A stretch of 64,000 nt of DNA, taken from contig JANRLQ010000032.1 in NCBI GenBank assembly GCA_033762375.1, positions 1 to 64,000 of the forward strand. The letters run 5' to 3'. This DNA comes from RDXT01 sp033762375. Its GTDB lineage: Bacteria; Bacteroidota; Bacteroidia; J057. The notes under the pieces are model-generated. The model had not been told where the DNA came from. It was given only the letters and a program-made list of their open reading frames with translations, and made no database searches. This document shows positions 23,032 to 32,425 of this stretch, in pieces. A program made the translations under genes and the position numbers. The first letter of the stretch is position 1, and each line of letters opens with the position of its first letter.

Positions 23032-23625
23032 GTGAGCAGCCAGCTGAATATAGCCATTTTTGCATCGGGTGGCGGGTCCAATGCCCGTGCCTTGCTCCGA
23101 TATTTTCAGGGACACCCGGATATAAGGGTGAGCCTGCTCGTCTCCAACAATCCCCACTCGGGCATATTTGAGATGGGGCCGGACTTTGGGGTGCCGACGG
23201 TCCTGCTACCCCGTCACCAGGATGGTGATGAGATTGTGCGGACGTTGCATACCCATGAGGTGGAGCTGGTCGTGCTGGCAGGGTATCTCAAGCTGATCCC
23301 GGATGCCGTGGTGGCAGCTTTTCCGCGACGGATCATCAATATCCACCCCTCCCTGTTGCCCCGGTACGGGGGCAAGGGCATGTACGGCATGCGCGTACAT
23401 GAAGCTGTTATTTTGGCACATGAAATAACCTCCGGGATCACGATCCACTATGTCAATGAGGTCTATGACCAGGGCGAGATGATCTTCCAGGCGGAGCTCC
23501 CGGTAGCGGCTGGCTGGACCCCTGCCGATTTGCAGGCGGCGGTCCAACGCTTAGAGCATCAGTATTTTCCGGAAGTAGTAGAAAAAATTTGCGCTAAGCT
23601 GCTGAGCGAGAAGAAAATTGGCTAA
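23032..23625 (+). CDS. purN: Phosphoribosylglycinamide formyltransferase
   Basis: Transfers the formyl group of 10-formyl-THF to GAR, the third step of purine synthesis. 197 residues from a GTG start at 23032. The N-terminal IFASGGGSNARAL phosphate-binding loop, the catalytic INIHPSLLP (Asn and His) and the aspartate of NEVYDQGEMI are present. Nothing is missing relative to the family. It ends 21 bases before the purH ATG and begins the purine-to-rod-shape gene series. Confidence 0.93.
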   Translation: MSSQLNIAIFASGGGSNARALLRYFQGHPDIRVSLLVSNNPHSGIFEMGPDFGVPTVLLPRHQDGDEIVRTLHTHEVELVVLAGYLKLIPDAVVAAFPRRIINIHPSLLPRYGGKGMYGMRVHEAVILAHEITSGITIHYVNEVYDQGEMIFQAELPVAAGWTPADLQAAVQRLEHQYFPEVVEKICAKLLSEKKIG

Positions 23626-23646
23626 TTTTGCCGCTTGAATGCACCT

Positions 23647-25140
23647 ATGACTGAGCCTAAAAAAATCAGATCTGCCCTGATCTCCGTGTATCATAAGCAG
23701 GGGCTTGATCTTCTTGTGACCCAACTGATCCGGCAGGGGGTGGTATGTTACTCAACCGGTGGCACGGCAGCCTATCTCCAGTCCCTGGGGGCAGATACCC
23801 GTGAGGTAGAAGACCTGACTGGGTATCCCTCTATCCTGGGCGGAAGGGTGAAGACCCTCCACCCCAAGGTACACGGCGGCATTCTGGCCCGGCGGGCTGT
23901 CGCTTCTGACCAGGAAGAACTAAGCCGGTATGATATCCCGGAGATTGACCTGGTGGTGGTGGACTTGTATCCCTTTGAGGAGACAGTCGCTGCTGGGGCT
24001 GCTGATGAAGACATTATCGAAAAAATAGATATCGGGGGTATCGCACTGATCCGGGGGGCCGCCAAAAACTTTGAGGACGTCGTCTGTGTACCCTCGCGCG
24101 CCTATTATCAGGAGCTGGCGGATATGCTGGCTGCGCAGGATGGTACGACCAGCCTCGCACAGCGCCGGTACTTTGCGGGCAAGGCCTTTGGCGTGTCCAG
24201 TTATTATGATACCCTGATTCACCGGTACTTTGAGCCGGTGCAGCGGGTGGCTCTGCGATATGGCGAAAATCCCCACCAGCAAGGCTGGTTTGAGGGTGAC
24301 CTGGCGGGGCAGTTTGAGCGGCTCAATGGCAAAGAGCTCTCCTACAACAACCTCGTGGACATAGCAGGTGCGCTGGAACTGGTGGATGAATTTACCTCCC
24401 CCGTTTTTGCGATCATCAAACATACCAATGCCTGCGGCTGTGCTATCGGAGCAGACCTGGGTGAAGCGTGGACCCGTGCCCTGTCAGCCGATCCGGTATC
24501 GGCTTTTGGAGGGGTACTGGCCTGTAACGGGGTCGTCACGGCAGCCGTGGCACGCCAGATAGACGAGATATTTTTTGAGGTGCTGATTGCCACTGGTTTT
24601 GAGCCTGAGGCCCTGGAGATTCTCTGCCGGAAAAAAAACCGGATTATCCTGCGGCGGGTATATCCCTCCCGGACCCCGGAAGTTGCCAAGACCCTGCTGG
24701 GTGGCCGGCTGATCCAGACAGCGGATCACGTCATCACCCCCCCGGAGGCCTGGGTACACAAAACAAGCCGGCCCCTTACTGATACAGAGCAGGCAGATGC
24801 CCTCCTGGGAGATATCATCTGCAAGCACCTGAAATCCAATGCGATTGCCCTGGTCAAAGGTGGTCAACTCATCGGGAGCGGCGTAGGCCAGACCTCCCGG
24901 ATTGATGCCCTGCGACAAGCAATCCAAAAAGCCCATACCCACGGTTTCACGACAGAAGGGGCCGTACTGGCTTCTGATGCGTTTTTTCCCTTTGCAGACT
25001 CTGTGGCTACAGCCTGGGAGCACGGGATCCGGGTCGTGATCGAGCCAGGCGGCTCGGTACGGGACGAGGAGACCATCACTTTTTGTGAAACTCACGAGAT
25101 GTCATTAATTTTCACCGGTACCCGTCACTTTAAGCATTAA
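23647..25140 (+). CDS. purH: Bifunctional AICAR formyltransferase/IMP cyclohydrolase
   Basis: Catalyses the last two steps of IMP synthesis. The N-terminal IMP cyclohydrolase domain (about 1-190; SVYHKQGLDLL, YSTGGTAAYL, RVKTLHPKVHGGIL) is followed by the formyltransferase domain (RYGENPHQQGWF, NNLVDIAGALEL, KHTNACGCAIG, DAFFPFADSV). I chose ATG 23647 (497 residues); a TTG at 23635 would add four. TAATTTTG at 23623-23630, overlapping the purN stop, matches a -7 box and could give a very short leader. The stop overlaps the mreB ATG (TAATG), so purine synthesis and cell-shape genes are coupled here. Confidence 0.94.
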   Translation: MTEPKKIRSALISVYHKQGLDLLVTQLIRQGVVCYSTGGTAAYLQSLGADTREVEDLTGYPSILGGRVKTLHPKVHGGILARRAVASDQEELSRYDIPEIDLVVVDLYPFEETVAAGAADEDIIEKIDIGGIALIRGAAKNFEDVVCVPSRAYYQELADMLAAQDGTTSLAQRRYFAGKAFGVSSYYDTLIHRYFEPVQRVALRYGENPHQQGWFEGDLAGQFERLNGKELSYNNLVDIAGALELVDEFTSPVFAIIKHTNACGCAIGADLGEAWTRALSADPVSAFGGVLACNGVVTAAVARQIDEIFFEVLIATGFEPEALEILCRKKNRIILRRVYPSRTPEVAKTLLGGRLIQTADHVITPPEAWVHKTSRPLTDTEQADALLGDIICKHLKSNAIALVKGGQLIGSGVGQTSRIDALRQAIQKAHTHGFTTEGAVLASDAFFPFADSVATAWEHGIRVVIEPGGSVRDEETITFCETHEMSLIFTGTRHFKH

Positions 25141-26162
25141 TGGGAGTATTCGATTTTTTTACCGCCGATATCGCTATTGACCTTGGAACGGCCAACACCC
25201 TGATCATGTACAAAGATGAGGTGGTGGTGGATGAGCCTTCGATCGTAGCGGTGGACCGTGCCACAACCAAGGTAATCGCTGTAGGCCGGTCTGCACAGCA
25301 AATGCATGAAAAAACGCACGAAAAATACCGCACCATCCGCCCGCTCCGGGACGGGGTTATTGCGGATTTTCAGGTGGCGGAGTTTATGATACGGGAGCTG
25401 ATCAAGATGATCCCCCGCAATACCCGGATTTTTTCTTCTACCTACCGCATGGTGATTTGTATCCCGAGCGGGATCACGGAGGTGGAAAAACGGGCCGTAC
25501 GCGACTCTGCTGAGCAGGCAGGGGGCAAAGAGGTGCACCTGATCGCCGAGCCGATGGCAGCTGCGATCGGGATCGGGCTCAATGTCAAGGAGCCTACCGG
25601 GCACATGATCGTGGACATCGGAGGCGGCACGACGGAGATTGCGGTCATCGCCCTCTCAGGGATCGTGACCGACCAGAGTATCCGGATCGCAGGAGATGAG
25701 TTTAATGACGATATCCTGGACTATATGCGCAAGCAGCACAACATGCTGATCGGCGAGCGCAGTGCAGAGCGTATCAAGATCGAAGTGGGAGCAGCCCTGC
25801 CAGAGCTGGACAGCCCGCCGCAGGACATTGAGATCCGGGGCAAAGACCTGATGACGGGTATCCCCAAGACGATCTCGGTATCCTTCCGGGAAGTATCCCA
25901 TGCCCTGAACAAATCCATCACCAAAATTGAAGATGCCATCCTGAAAGCGCTGGAAAATACCCCGCCAGAACTGTCGGCTGACATCTACGAGCACGGCATC
26001 CACCTCACAGGCGGGGGAGCTTCCCTGCGCGGGCTGGACATCCGGCTGGCTGAGAAGACCAAACTCCCGATCCACGTAGCCGAGGATCCGCTCCGCGCTG
26101 TCGTACGCGGGACGGGTATCGCCCTCAAAAACCTGGACGAATACCGTTATCTCATGAGCTGA
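25140..26162 (+). CDS. mreB: Rod shape-determining protein MreB
   Basis: Actin-like ATPase forming membrane-bound filaments that direct lateral wall synthesis. 340 residues, normal for the family. Visible: IAIDLGTANTLIM (phosphate 1), the FSSTYRMVICIPSGIT segment, IAEPMAAAIGIGL (connecting region), MIVDIGGGTTEIAV (phosphate 2), and LTGGGASLRGLD (adenosine). The start overlaps the purH stop by one base. A hairpin with a short T-run lies in the gap before mreC, so mreB may be made in excess over the genes after it. Confidence 0.95.
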   Translation: MGVFDFFTADIAIDLGTANTLIMYKDEVVVDEPSIVAVDRATTKVIAVGRSAQQMHEKTHEKYRTIRPLRDGVIADFQVAEFMIRELIKMIPRNTRIFSSTYRMVICIPSGITEVEKRAVRDSAEQAGGKEVHLIAEPMAAAIGIGLNVKEPTGHMIVDIGGGTTEIAVIALSGIVTDQSIRIAGDEFNDDILDYMRKQHNMLIGERSAERIKIEVGAALPELDSPPQDIEIRGKDLMTGIPKTISVSFREVSHALNKSITKIEDAILKALENTPPELSADIYEHGIHLTGGGASLRGLDIRLAEKTKLPIHVAEDPLRAVVRGTGIALKNLDEYRYLMS

Positions 26163-26180
26163 TCCGGCACCCGGTTTACA

Positions 26181-26210
26181 GGCGGACGGTCGGCGTACGT
26201 CCGCCTTTTA
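26181..26210 (+). terminator. Hairpin in the mreB-mreC gap, possible attenuating terminator
   Basis: GGCGGACG / CGTCCGCC stem of 8 bp with a 9-base loop, followed by TTTTA. It could partly stop transcription after mreB, leaving less message for mreC onward. Confidence 0.55.
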
Positions 26211-26250
26211 ATGTTGATTTTCAGGCATCTACCTTTAGCCCTGCCCTGTT

Positions 26251-27144
26251 GTGTTTCGCCTCATCAAATTTTTATCGGATAGCCGGAATGTGATCATCTT
26301 CCTGATCCTGGAAGGGATTGCCCTCAATATGGTGATCCGGAAAAGTGACGACCGGCGCACCCGCATGGGAGATTTCCTGATGGACAATGTCTCCAAGTAT
26401 CAGGAGTGGCGCAGCGGGATCAACCGGTATTTTTTGCTGGCCTATGAAAATGAGCGGCTCAAAGATGCCAATAGCCGTCTCCAGGGCGATATCACCCTGC
26501 TTTCGGAACAAATACAACACTATGAAGGACTCCTGAAGCTGGACTCGCTCCCGCGACCGCTGGTGGATACCTTCCAGCAGCGGAAGTTTGTATCCTTTAT
26601 CCCCTGTCAGGTCATTCAATATACTACCCACCGCAACTACAACTATATCACCATCAACAAAGGCAGCCTGGATGGAATAGGTCCGGATATGGGTGTCATT
26701 TCCTCCGAAGGGATTGTAGGACGGGTCGTCAGGGTCTCAGAGCGCTACAGCGTCGTACAGAGTGCCCTCAACTTTGACTTTGAGCTGATCACCAAGATCA
26801 AAACCAAACCCGTGTCCAGCGGAGGTGCTTTCTCTCCGGATGATGCCCTGGCTTTTTTTGAATGGGACGGGCGCAGTGCCCGGTTTGCCACCCTGGCGTA
26901 TATCCCGGAGACTGTCGAGATCCACAAAGAGGATACTGTCGTGACTTCTGCCTTCAGCACGCTCTTTCCGGCAGGTTTTATTGTCGGGGTCATTTCGGAT
27001 ACAGAAAAATCCAAAAAAGACGGATACACTACCGCCGAGATCAAGCTGGCGACAGACTTCTATAACCTTAGCAGCGTGTACGTCATCAATACGGAACCCC
27101 AGGCTGTCCTCGACAGCCTCGAACGCACCCTTCCTCATGATTGA
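26251..27144 (+). CDS. mreC: Rod shape-determining protein MreC
   Basis: 297 residues from GTG 26251. An N-terminal TM helix (SRNVIIFLILEGIALNMVI) leads to a periplasmic coiled coil (ENERLKDANSRLQGDITLLS) and the beta-rich MreC domain with INKGSLDGIGPDMGVIS, GIVGRVVRVS and FPAGFIVGVIS. It links MreB filaments to PBP2-RodA. The 3' end overlaps the mreD start by eight bases. TACCTTTA 14 bases before the start is one base off a -7 box. Confidence 0.93.
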   Translation: MFRLIKFLSDSRNVIIFLILEGIALNMVIRKSDDRRTRMGDFLMDNVSKYQEWRSGINRYFLLAYENERLKDANSRLQGDITLLSEQIQHYEGLLKLDSLPRPLVDTFQQRKFVSFIPCQVIQYTTHRNYNYITINKGSLDGIGPDMGVISSEGIVGRVVRVSERYSVVQSALNFDFELITKIKTKPVSSGGAFSPDDALAFFEWDGRSARFATLAYIPETVEIHKEDTVVTSAFSTLFPAGFIVGVISDTEKSKKDGYTTAEIKLATDFYNLSSVYVINTEPQAVLDSLERTLPHD

Positions 27145-27643
27145 GAGCCTCCGATACTTGCTGGCCTGGGTCCTGTATATCCTGATGCAGGATCTGCTCT
27201 TTAATAACATGACCCTGTTTCATGCGGCAACCCCTTTTGTGTTTTTATTGTTTCTGATCCTGCTCCCCCTCAACCTGCCGGTGATCGCCCTGCTGGGGAT
27301 CGGATTTGTCACGGGCCTGGCCGCTGACCTTTTTTATGGTGTAGCCAATCTGGGCCTGCATACAGCTGCCTGCACCCTGGTCATGCTGTTCCGGAATCGC
27401 CTGGTGAGCATTATCAGCTCCTCCAATGTACGTAATATCAATGAGATAAGCTTCCGGCAGCAAAACTCCGTCTGGATTACCTCCCTGCTCCTGCCGATGA
27501 TCCTGATTCACCATAGTGCTTACTTTTTGCTGGACGCATTCAGCCTTCATGATTTTTTCTTTACGCTGCTCAAGATTCTCTCCAGTTCTCTCTACACATT
27601 TTTGCTTACCTTTATGTTGTTTACGGTGTTTTACAAACGCTAA
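27137..27643 (+). CDS. mreD: Rod shape-determining protein MreD
   Basis: 168 residues, almost all hydrophobic, with about five predicted helices (MIESLRYLLAWVLYILMQ, FLLFLILLPLNLPVIALLG, and others). The start at ATG 27137 overlaps the mreC stop. The size, hydrophobicity and position between mreC and the PBP2 gene identify it; MreD sequences are otherwise poorly conserved. It is an inner-membrane member of the elongasome. Confidence 0.88.
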   Translation: MIESLRYLLAWVLYILMQDLLFNNMTLFHAATPFVFLLFLILLPLNLPVIALLGIGFVTGLAADLFYGVANLGLHTAACTLVMLFRNRLVSIISSSNVRNINEISFRQQNSVWITSLLLPMILIHHSAYFLLDAFSLHDFFFTLLKILSSSLYTFLLTFMLFTVFYKR

Positions 27644-27692
27644 CCTGCCTTTTCCTGCTGAATGATCTGGTGAGCCTAAGAGGCATTGTGAT

Positions 27693-29540
27693 ATGGAAAA
27701 CCTGGAGAGACGCGGCACGATTATTATCATTTTTATCGCGCTGGTATTTGGCACCTTCATCATCCGCCTGTTCACGATACAGGTGCTGAATGAGGAGTAC
27801 TCCAGCCAGGCGGAAAACTATGTGATCCGGCATAAGCAGATCACCCCACCCCGGGGCAATATCTACAACCGGCATGGGGAGATATTTGTGAGCAACCGGC
27901 CTATGTTTAGCATGCTGATCACACCGGAGGAGCTGATGATCCGCGATACGACTTTTCTGAGCCGCCAGTTGGGTATCCCGGTACCGGAGCTGATCGAGAT
28001 GATACGGACCCGGCGTATCAACCAGGCAGCAGCCAAGCAGGAAGCTGTTTTTGCCCGGTATATTGAGCCCGAAAACTACGGTGCCCTGCAGGAGCAACTC
28101 TGGGACTCGCGGGGAATCACCTTCAGCGCCAGCCTCAAGCGGTACTACCGGTACCCGATCGGGGCCAATATCCTGGGGTATATCAGCGAGGTCAGCCCCA
28201 GCGAGATCAAAAGTAATCCTGACAAGTACCACAGCGGTGACCTGATCGGCAAGGCGGGCATTGAGCGGAGTTATGATACCATCCTGCGGGGGGTGCCCGG
28301 TGTACGGCAGGTCCTCAAAAACGTCAACGGACGGGAAGTCGGCAGTCATGCCAATGGCAAATATGACCAGCCTGCTATCAAGGGGACGGACATCATGTTA
28401 GGCATAGACACAGACCTCCAGCGATTTGGGGAGGAGCTGATGCGCAACAAAAAAGGGAGTATCGTGGCTATCGAGCCGGCTACAGGCGAGATTCTGGCAT
28501 TCGTCAGCGCACCGACCTATGACCCGGCCAAACTCACCGGCAAGGACTACTACCAAAACTGGCCCCTGCTCAAAAAGGACTCCCTCAATCCACTCTACAA
28601 CCGGCCTCTCATGGCCCGATACCCGCCCGGCTCGATTTTCAAGCTGGCGGTGGCCCTTGCAGCCCTTAATGAAGGTACACTCACACCGGAGACATTCTAC
28701 GGATGTGGGGGCGGATTTAAGCGAAACAAAGGCAAACCCGGCTGCCGGTTCCATCCATCACCGCTCCAACTGGAAGGCGCTATCCAATACTCATGTAATT
28801 CGTACTTTGCGGCGACCTACATGGACTTCCTCCACCACGACAAGTTTCCGGACTTTTATACCGGGTACAACACCTGGTACAAATACATGAGCCTGCTCGG
28901 GGTCGGAACCAAACTTAATGTAGACGTCCCCTACGAGGTCAGCGGGCTGCTCCCGGCGGCACAGCGTTATGACAAAATTTATGGGGTGGACAACTGGAAG
29001 GCTACAACGATCATCAGCAACGCCATCGGGCAAGGAGAGATCCTGATGACCCCACTTCAAATGGCCAATATGGTGGCCATCATCGCCAACCGGGGCAAAT
29101 ACCTCCCGCCGCACTTCGTTCGGGCCAAACGCCCTGATGGTGCGATCGAGTGGATACGTACCTCGTACGATACGACCTACACCGGTATCCGGCGTGAGCA
29201 CTTTGAAGTCGTCATAGATGCGATGGAAAAAGTGGTGTCTCAGGGCACAGCCCGGCGTGCCTTTATCGAGGAGATTTCTATCTGTGGCAAAACCGGTACC
29301 GTTGAGAACCCACACGGGGAAGACCACGCTGTATTTATTGGGTTTGCACCCCGTGACAATCCGCGGATAGCCGTAGCCGTCGTCATCGAAAACGCCGGAG
29401 GTGGTGGTTCATGGGCGGCTCCCACAGCCAGTCTCATGATCGAGCAATACCTGAGGGGCACGATCACGGCCAAACAAGCTGAGTACGAACGGATCAGCCA
29501 GGCTTCTTTTATCCGCAACAGTTATGCCCGTAAGCGCTAA
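27693..29540 (+). CDS. mrdA: Penicillin-binding protein 2 (elongasome transpeptidase)
   Basis: 615 residues. An N-terminal TM anchor (IIIIFIALVFGTFIIRLF) leads to a dimerisation/pedestal domain (RGNIYNRHGEIFVSN) and the transpeptidase domain with the three penicilloyl-serine motifs: PPGSIFK (active Ser and Lys), YSCNSYF (SxN), and CGKTGTVENPHG (KTG). It crosslinks peptidoglycan during side-wall growth. The gene ends four bases before rodA. Confidence 0.94.
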   Translation: MENLERRGTIIIIFIALVFGTFIIRLFTIQVLNEEYSSQAENYVIRHKQITPPRGNIYNRHGEIFVSNRPMFSMLITPEELMIRDTTFLSRQLGIPVPELIEMIRTRRINQAAAKQEAVFARYIEPENYGALQEQLWDSRGITFSASLKRYYRYPIGANILGYISEVSPSEIKSNPDKYHSGDLIGKAGIERSYDTILRGVPGVRQVLKNVNGREVGSHANGKYDQPAIKGTDIMLGIDTDLQRFGEELMRNKKGSIVAIEPATGEILAFVSAPTYDPAKLTGKDYYQNWPLLKKDSLNPLYNRPLMARYPPGSIFKLAVALAALNEGTLTPETFYGCGGGFKRNKGKPGCRFHPSPLQLEGAIQYSCNSYFAATYMDFLHHDKFPDFYTGYNTWYKYMSLLGVGTKLNVDVPYEVSGLLPAAQRYDKIYGVDNWKATTIISNAIGQGEILMTPLQMANMVAIIANRGKYLPPHFVRAKRPDGAIEWIRTSYDTTYTGIRREHFEVVIDAMEKVVSQGTARRAFIEEISICGKTGTVENPHGEDHAVFIGFAPRDNPRIAVAVVIENAGGGGSWAAPTASLMIEQYLRGTITAKQAEYERISQASFIRNSYARKR

Positions 29541-29543
29541 GCC

Positions 29544-30815
29544 ATGAACCGGAAATCCTTTGACTTTGACCCCGTATCCCTCGCCCTCTACATCATCCTC
29601 GCGGTGGGTGGATGGATGACGGTATATGCTGTCACGTCGGTATCGGCAGGCGACTATACCAACTGGCTTTCCATGCCTCACTGGCGCCAACTGATCTGGC
29701 TGGGGATATCCCTGGTGGCAGGGGCCATTGTCCTGCTGCTGGACTACCGGTTTATCGAAGCACTGGGGTACCTGTTTTATATCCTTGCGATAGGGCTGCT
29801 GATCCTGACAGTATTTATCGGGCGGGAGATCAACGGAGCCAAGGCTTGGATCGTGCTGGGTGGGCAGCAGTTTCAGCCCTCCGAATTTGCGAAGCTGGCT
29901 ACGGCGATGGCGCTGGCGCAGTATATGTCCCGGCAGGGATTCAGCATGAATGACAACCGGCAGTTGTTTACAGCCATTTCATTTGTGCTGCTGCCCGCTC
30001 TGATTGTTATCCTGCAAAATGATACAGGTTCTGCACTGGTATTCGGGAGTTTCCTCATCGTATTTTACCGCGAGGGGCTCACACCGCTGATACCCCTGGG
30101 GCTGCTGATATCTGTGGCTGTGGTGATCCTCTCGCTGTGGATAAACAACGGCCTGATCACCGGCGGGATTATGTTGGGAATCGGGCTGATATCCTTTATT
30201 ATTTTTTTCAACCGCCGGTACTGGATCAGGATAGCAACCATCCACCTCGTAATCTGCGGGATGTTTGTGGCGTTGGCTTCCGGCACGACCTTTATTGTGT
30301 CCAAACTCCAGCCACACCAGCAGATCCGGATCAAAGTCCTCCTGGACCCTACCCTGGATCCGCAGGGCGCAGGGTACAACGTCATTCAGAGTAAAATAGC
30401 CATCGGGTCCGGGGGCTCTACCGGCAAGGGATTTCTGAACGGCAACTATACCAAATACAAATTTGTCCCCAAGCAGGAGACAGATTTTATCTACTGCACG
30501 GTAGGTGAAGAGTACGGGTGGATAGGGTCATCAACTGTGCTGCTGCTGTTTCTGGGACTGATCTGGCGGATCCAGTACATGGCCGAAAGTGCCAAAACCC
30601 GATACGCACGGATATACGGCTACAGTGTAGCCTCCATCCTGTTTTTTCACGTGATGGTTAATGTCGGGATGACCATCGGACTGGTGCCGGTAATCGGGAT
30701 TCCGCTGCCATTTTTCAGCTACGGTGGATCCTCGCTGTTGTCTTTCACGGTACTAATTTTTGTCCTGATCAACCTCTACTCGTACCGGGTATCCGTGCTG
30801 GGGATGAAGCGCTGA
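29544..30815 (+). CDS. rodA: RodA peptidoglycan polymerase (SEDS family)
   Basis: 423 residues with about ten membrane helices. SEDS features: EINGAKAWIVLGGQQFQPSEFAK near the middle, NDTGSALVFGSF (with the essential Asp of the family), EETDFIYCTVGEEYG-like QETDFIYCTVGEEYGWIG, and the end GIPLPFFSYGGSSLLS. It polymerises glycan strands from lipid II together with PBP2. It is the last gene of the series and is convergent, four bases apart, with the hybrid kinase gene. Confidence 0.94.
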   Translation: MNRKSFDFDPVSLALYIILAVGGWMTVYAVTSVSAGDYTNWLSMPHWRQLIWLGISLVAGAIVLLLDYRFIEALGYLFYILAIGLLILTVFIGREINGAKAWIVLGGQQFQPSEFAKLATAMALAQYMSRQGFSMNDNRQLFTAISFVLLPALIVILQNDTGSALVFGSFLIVFYREGLTPLIPLGLLISVAVVILSLWINNGLITGGIMLGIGLISFIIFFNRRYWIRIATIHLVICGMFVALASGTTFIVSKLQPHQQIRIKVLLDPTLDPQGAGYNVIQSKIAIGSGGSTGKGFLNGNYTKYKFVPKQETDFIYCTVGEEYGWIGSSTVLLLFLGLIWRIQYMAESAKTRYARIYGYSVASILFFHVMVNVGMTIGLVPVIGIPLPFFSYGGSSLLSFTVLIFVLINLYSYRVSVLGMKR

Positions 30816-30819
30816 TAGC

Positions 30820-31929
30820 TCAGACGGGCGGCAGATCAAAATAAAACCGGCTCCCCACACCCGGTACGCTGATGACACCGGCCCGTCCGCCTAGTTTTTC
30901 CATAATCTGGCGCACGATGGAGAGGCCGAGGCCATGTCCACGGGCATTTACTTTTTCCAGCCGGGAGAAGGGCTGAAAAAGGCGTGACTGCTCTTCCAGC
31001 GTGAGCCCCTGACCGTTATCAGCGACCCAGTACCGGATAAATCCATCTGCCTGTGCTTCGCACCCGATATGGATGACAGGAGGCATACCGCCATACTTCA
31101 GGGCATTGCTGATATAGTTGACCCAGACCTCCTCTACCCAGGAGGGATATCCACGGGCAGGTGGCATATCTTGCTGGCAAGAGACCAGGGCCTTCCTCGC
31201 GGCTACGGATATCTGAAGCCGGTCCAGGGCAACACTGACCACGGCCTGCATATCTACCTTTCTGACCGGGACCTGGTCATGCCGCAGGGTCGCCAGGAGG
31301 AGGAGCTCGTCAATGATATTAGACATTTTGCCGACCGTGTCCCGGATTGCCGTCAGGCTGCGGGCCCTTTTTTCGGGATCATCAATGACATCTTCCAGCA
31401 CCAGGGTCACAGCCTGGAGGCTGTAAAGCGGATTTTTGAGGTCGTGGGCCACATTACCGGCAAAGGCATTCAGCTCGGTGATCAGGCGCTCGCGGGCGGC
31501 ATACTCAGCTTCCCGCTCGCGCAGGAGTTCCTGGTTGCGGATGGCATGTGAGATCACCGTCGGCAGGCTTTCCAAAAACTGGCTGTCGGTATCCTTGATG
31601 AGGTACTCACTGGCACCGAGTTTCATGGCTTCTACGGCGACTTCTTCATCGCCAGACCCTGTGATCATGATCACAGGCGGGCGGTGTTGCTGGCCCATCA
31701 TGGCACGCATGACCTGAATACCCGTCATCTCTGGCAGGTTGTGGTCCACCAGTATGGCATCGTAGGTATGCTCACGGATCATGCGCAGGCCTTCATGCCC
31801 GTCGTGGGTCCAATCCACCAAGATACCGGCACGGGATAAGTGCTTCTGGGTAAGCCTGGCAACGCCTGGGTCGTCCTCCAGGTACAAGACACGGGTGAGT
31901 TCATTACGGTTTGGCTCCAAGCGGTACAT
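30820..31929 (-). CDS. Receiver-histidine kinase hybrid (REC domain first)
   Basis: 369 residues. An N-terminal receiver domain (LYLEDDPGVARLTQ, phospho-acceptor in AILVDHNLPEMTG, and the EYLIKDT lysine) is fused to a histidine kinase: H-box FAGNVAHDLKNPLYSL, N-box NYISNALKYGG, G1 VADNGQGL and G2 GHGLGLSIV. There is no membrane helix, so it is cytoplasmic. The order REC-then-kinase suggests that an upstream kinase phosphorylates the receiver to control the kinase. It overlaps the preceding response regulator by 26 bases. The output of the pathway is not evident, since no DNA-binding domain is present in the three-gene set. Confidence 0.88.
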   Translation of the reverse strand: MYRLEPNRNELTRVLYLEDDPGVARLTQKHLSRAGILVDWTHDGHEGLRMIREHTYDAILVDHNLPEMTGIQVMRAMMGQQHRPPVIMITGSGDEEVAVEAMKLGASEYLIKDTDSQFLESLPTVISHAIRNQELLREREAEYAARERLITELNAFAGNVAHDLKNPLYSLQAVTLVLEDVIDDPEKRARSLTAIRDTVGKMSNIIDELLLLATLRHDQVPVRKVDMQAVVSVALDRLQISVAARKALVSCQQDMPPARGYPSWVEEVWVNYISNALKYGGMPPVIHIGCEAQADGFIRYWVADNGQGLTLEEQSRLFQPFSRLEKVNARGHGLGLSIVRQIMEKLGGRAGVISVPGVGSRFYFDLPPV

Positions 31930-32347
31930 GAATGGTAGGAATAAAATCGCCTAGTTTGCACATCGTATCCGAAAACTGTTCGTGATCCACAGGTTTGGTG
32001 ATGTATATATTGCACCCCAACTCATAGCATTTTTCTATTTCCTGGGGATCGTCAGTAGTCGAGAGAACAAAGACCGGGATGTGCCGCATATGCTCGTTTT
32101 GTTTGATGGTCTCCAGCAGCTCCATGCCACTGATCACGGGCAGGTTGAGATCCAGCAATACAACCAGGCGACTACTTTTCCGGCTGGTGTCTACAAATTT
32201 CAGCATCTCAAGTGCCTCCTTACCGTCCTCAAGGGTGATAATCTGGTAAGAAGACGGGATCGCCGAGCGCCGCAGATTACGCTTGATCAGGCTGGCATGG
32301 CCTGGATCGTCTTCAATAAGCATGATGAGTGCGCCGTTGCGTTCCAT
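31904..32347 (-). CDS. Single-domain response regulator (CheY/Rcp1-like)
   Basis: 147 residues consisting only of a receiver domain: acidic pocket MLIEDDPGHASLIKRNL, phospho-acceptor in VVLLDLNLPVISGMELL, and the VLSTTDD threonine and YITKPVD lysine. The long loop between residues 50 and 60 is typical of Rcp1-type regulators, which partner phytochrome-like kinases. It lies between the PAS kinase (79 bases upstream) and the REC-kinase hybrid, whose start it overlaps. It is likely to shuttle phosphate between the two kinases or to an unknown target. Confidence 0.9.
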   Translation of the reverse strand: MERNGALIMLIEDDPGHASLIKRNLRRSAIPSSYQIITLEDGKEALEMLKFVDTSRKSSRLVVLLDLNLPVISGMELLETIKQNEHMRHIPVFVLSTTDDPQEIEKCYELGCNIYITKPVDHEQFSDTMCKLGDFIPTIHVPLGAKP

Positions 32348-32425
32348 ATGATTTCAAATTCAGGTTAATATCCTGTATAAAAAAGACAATCAAACTATAT
32401 TTATAACAGTGGAATACATTACCCC

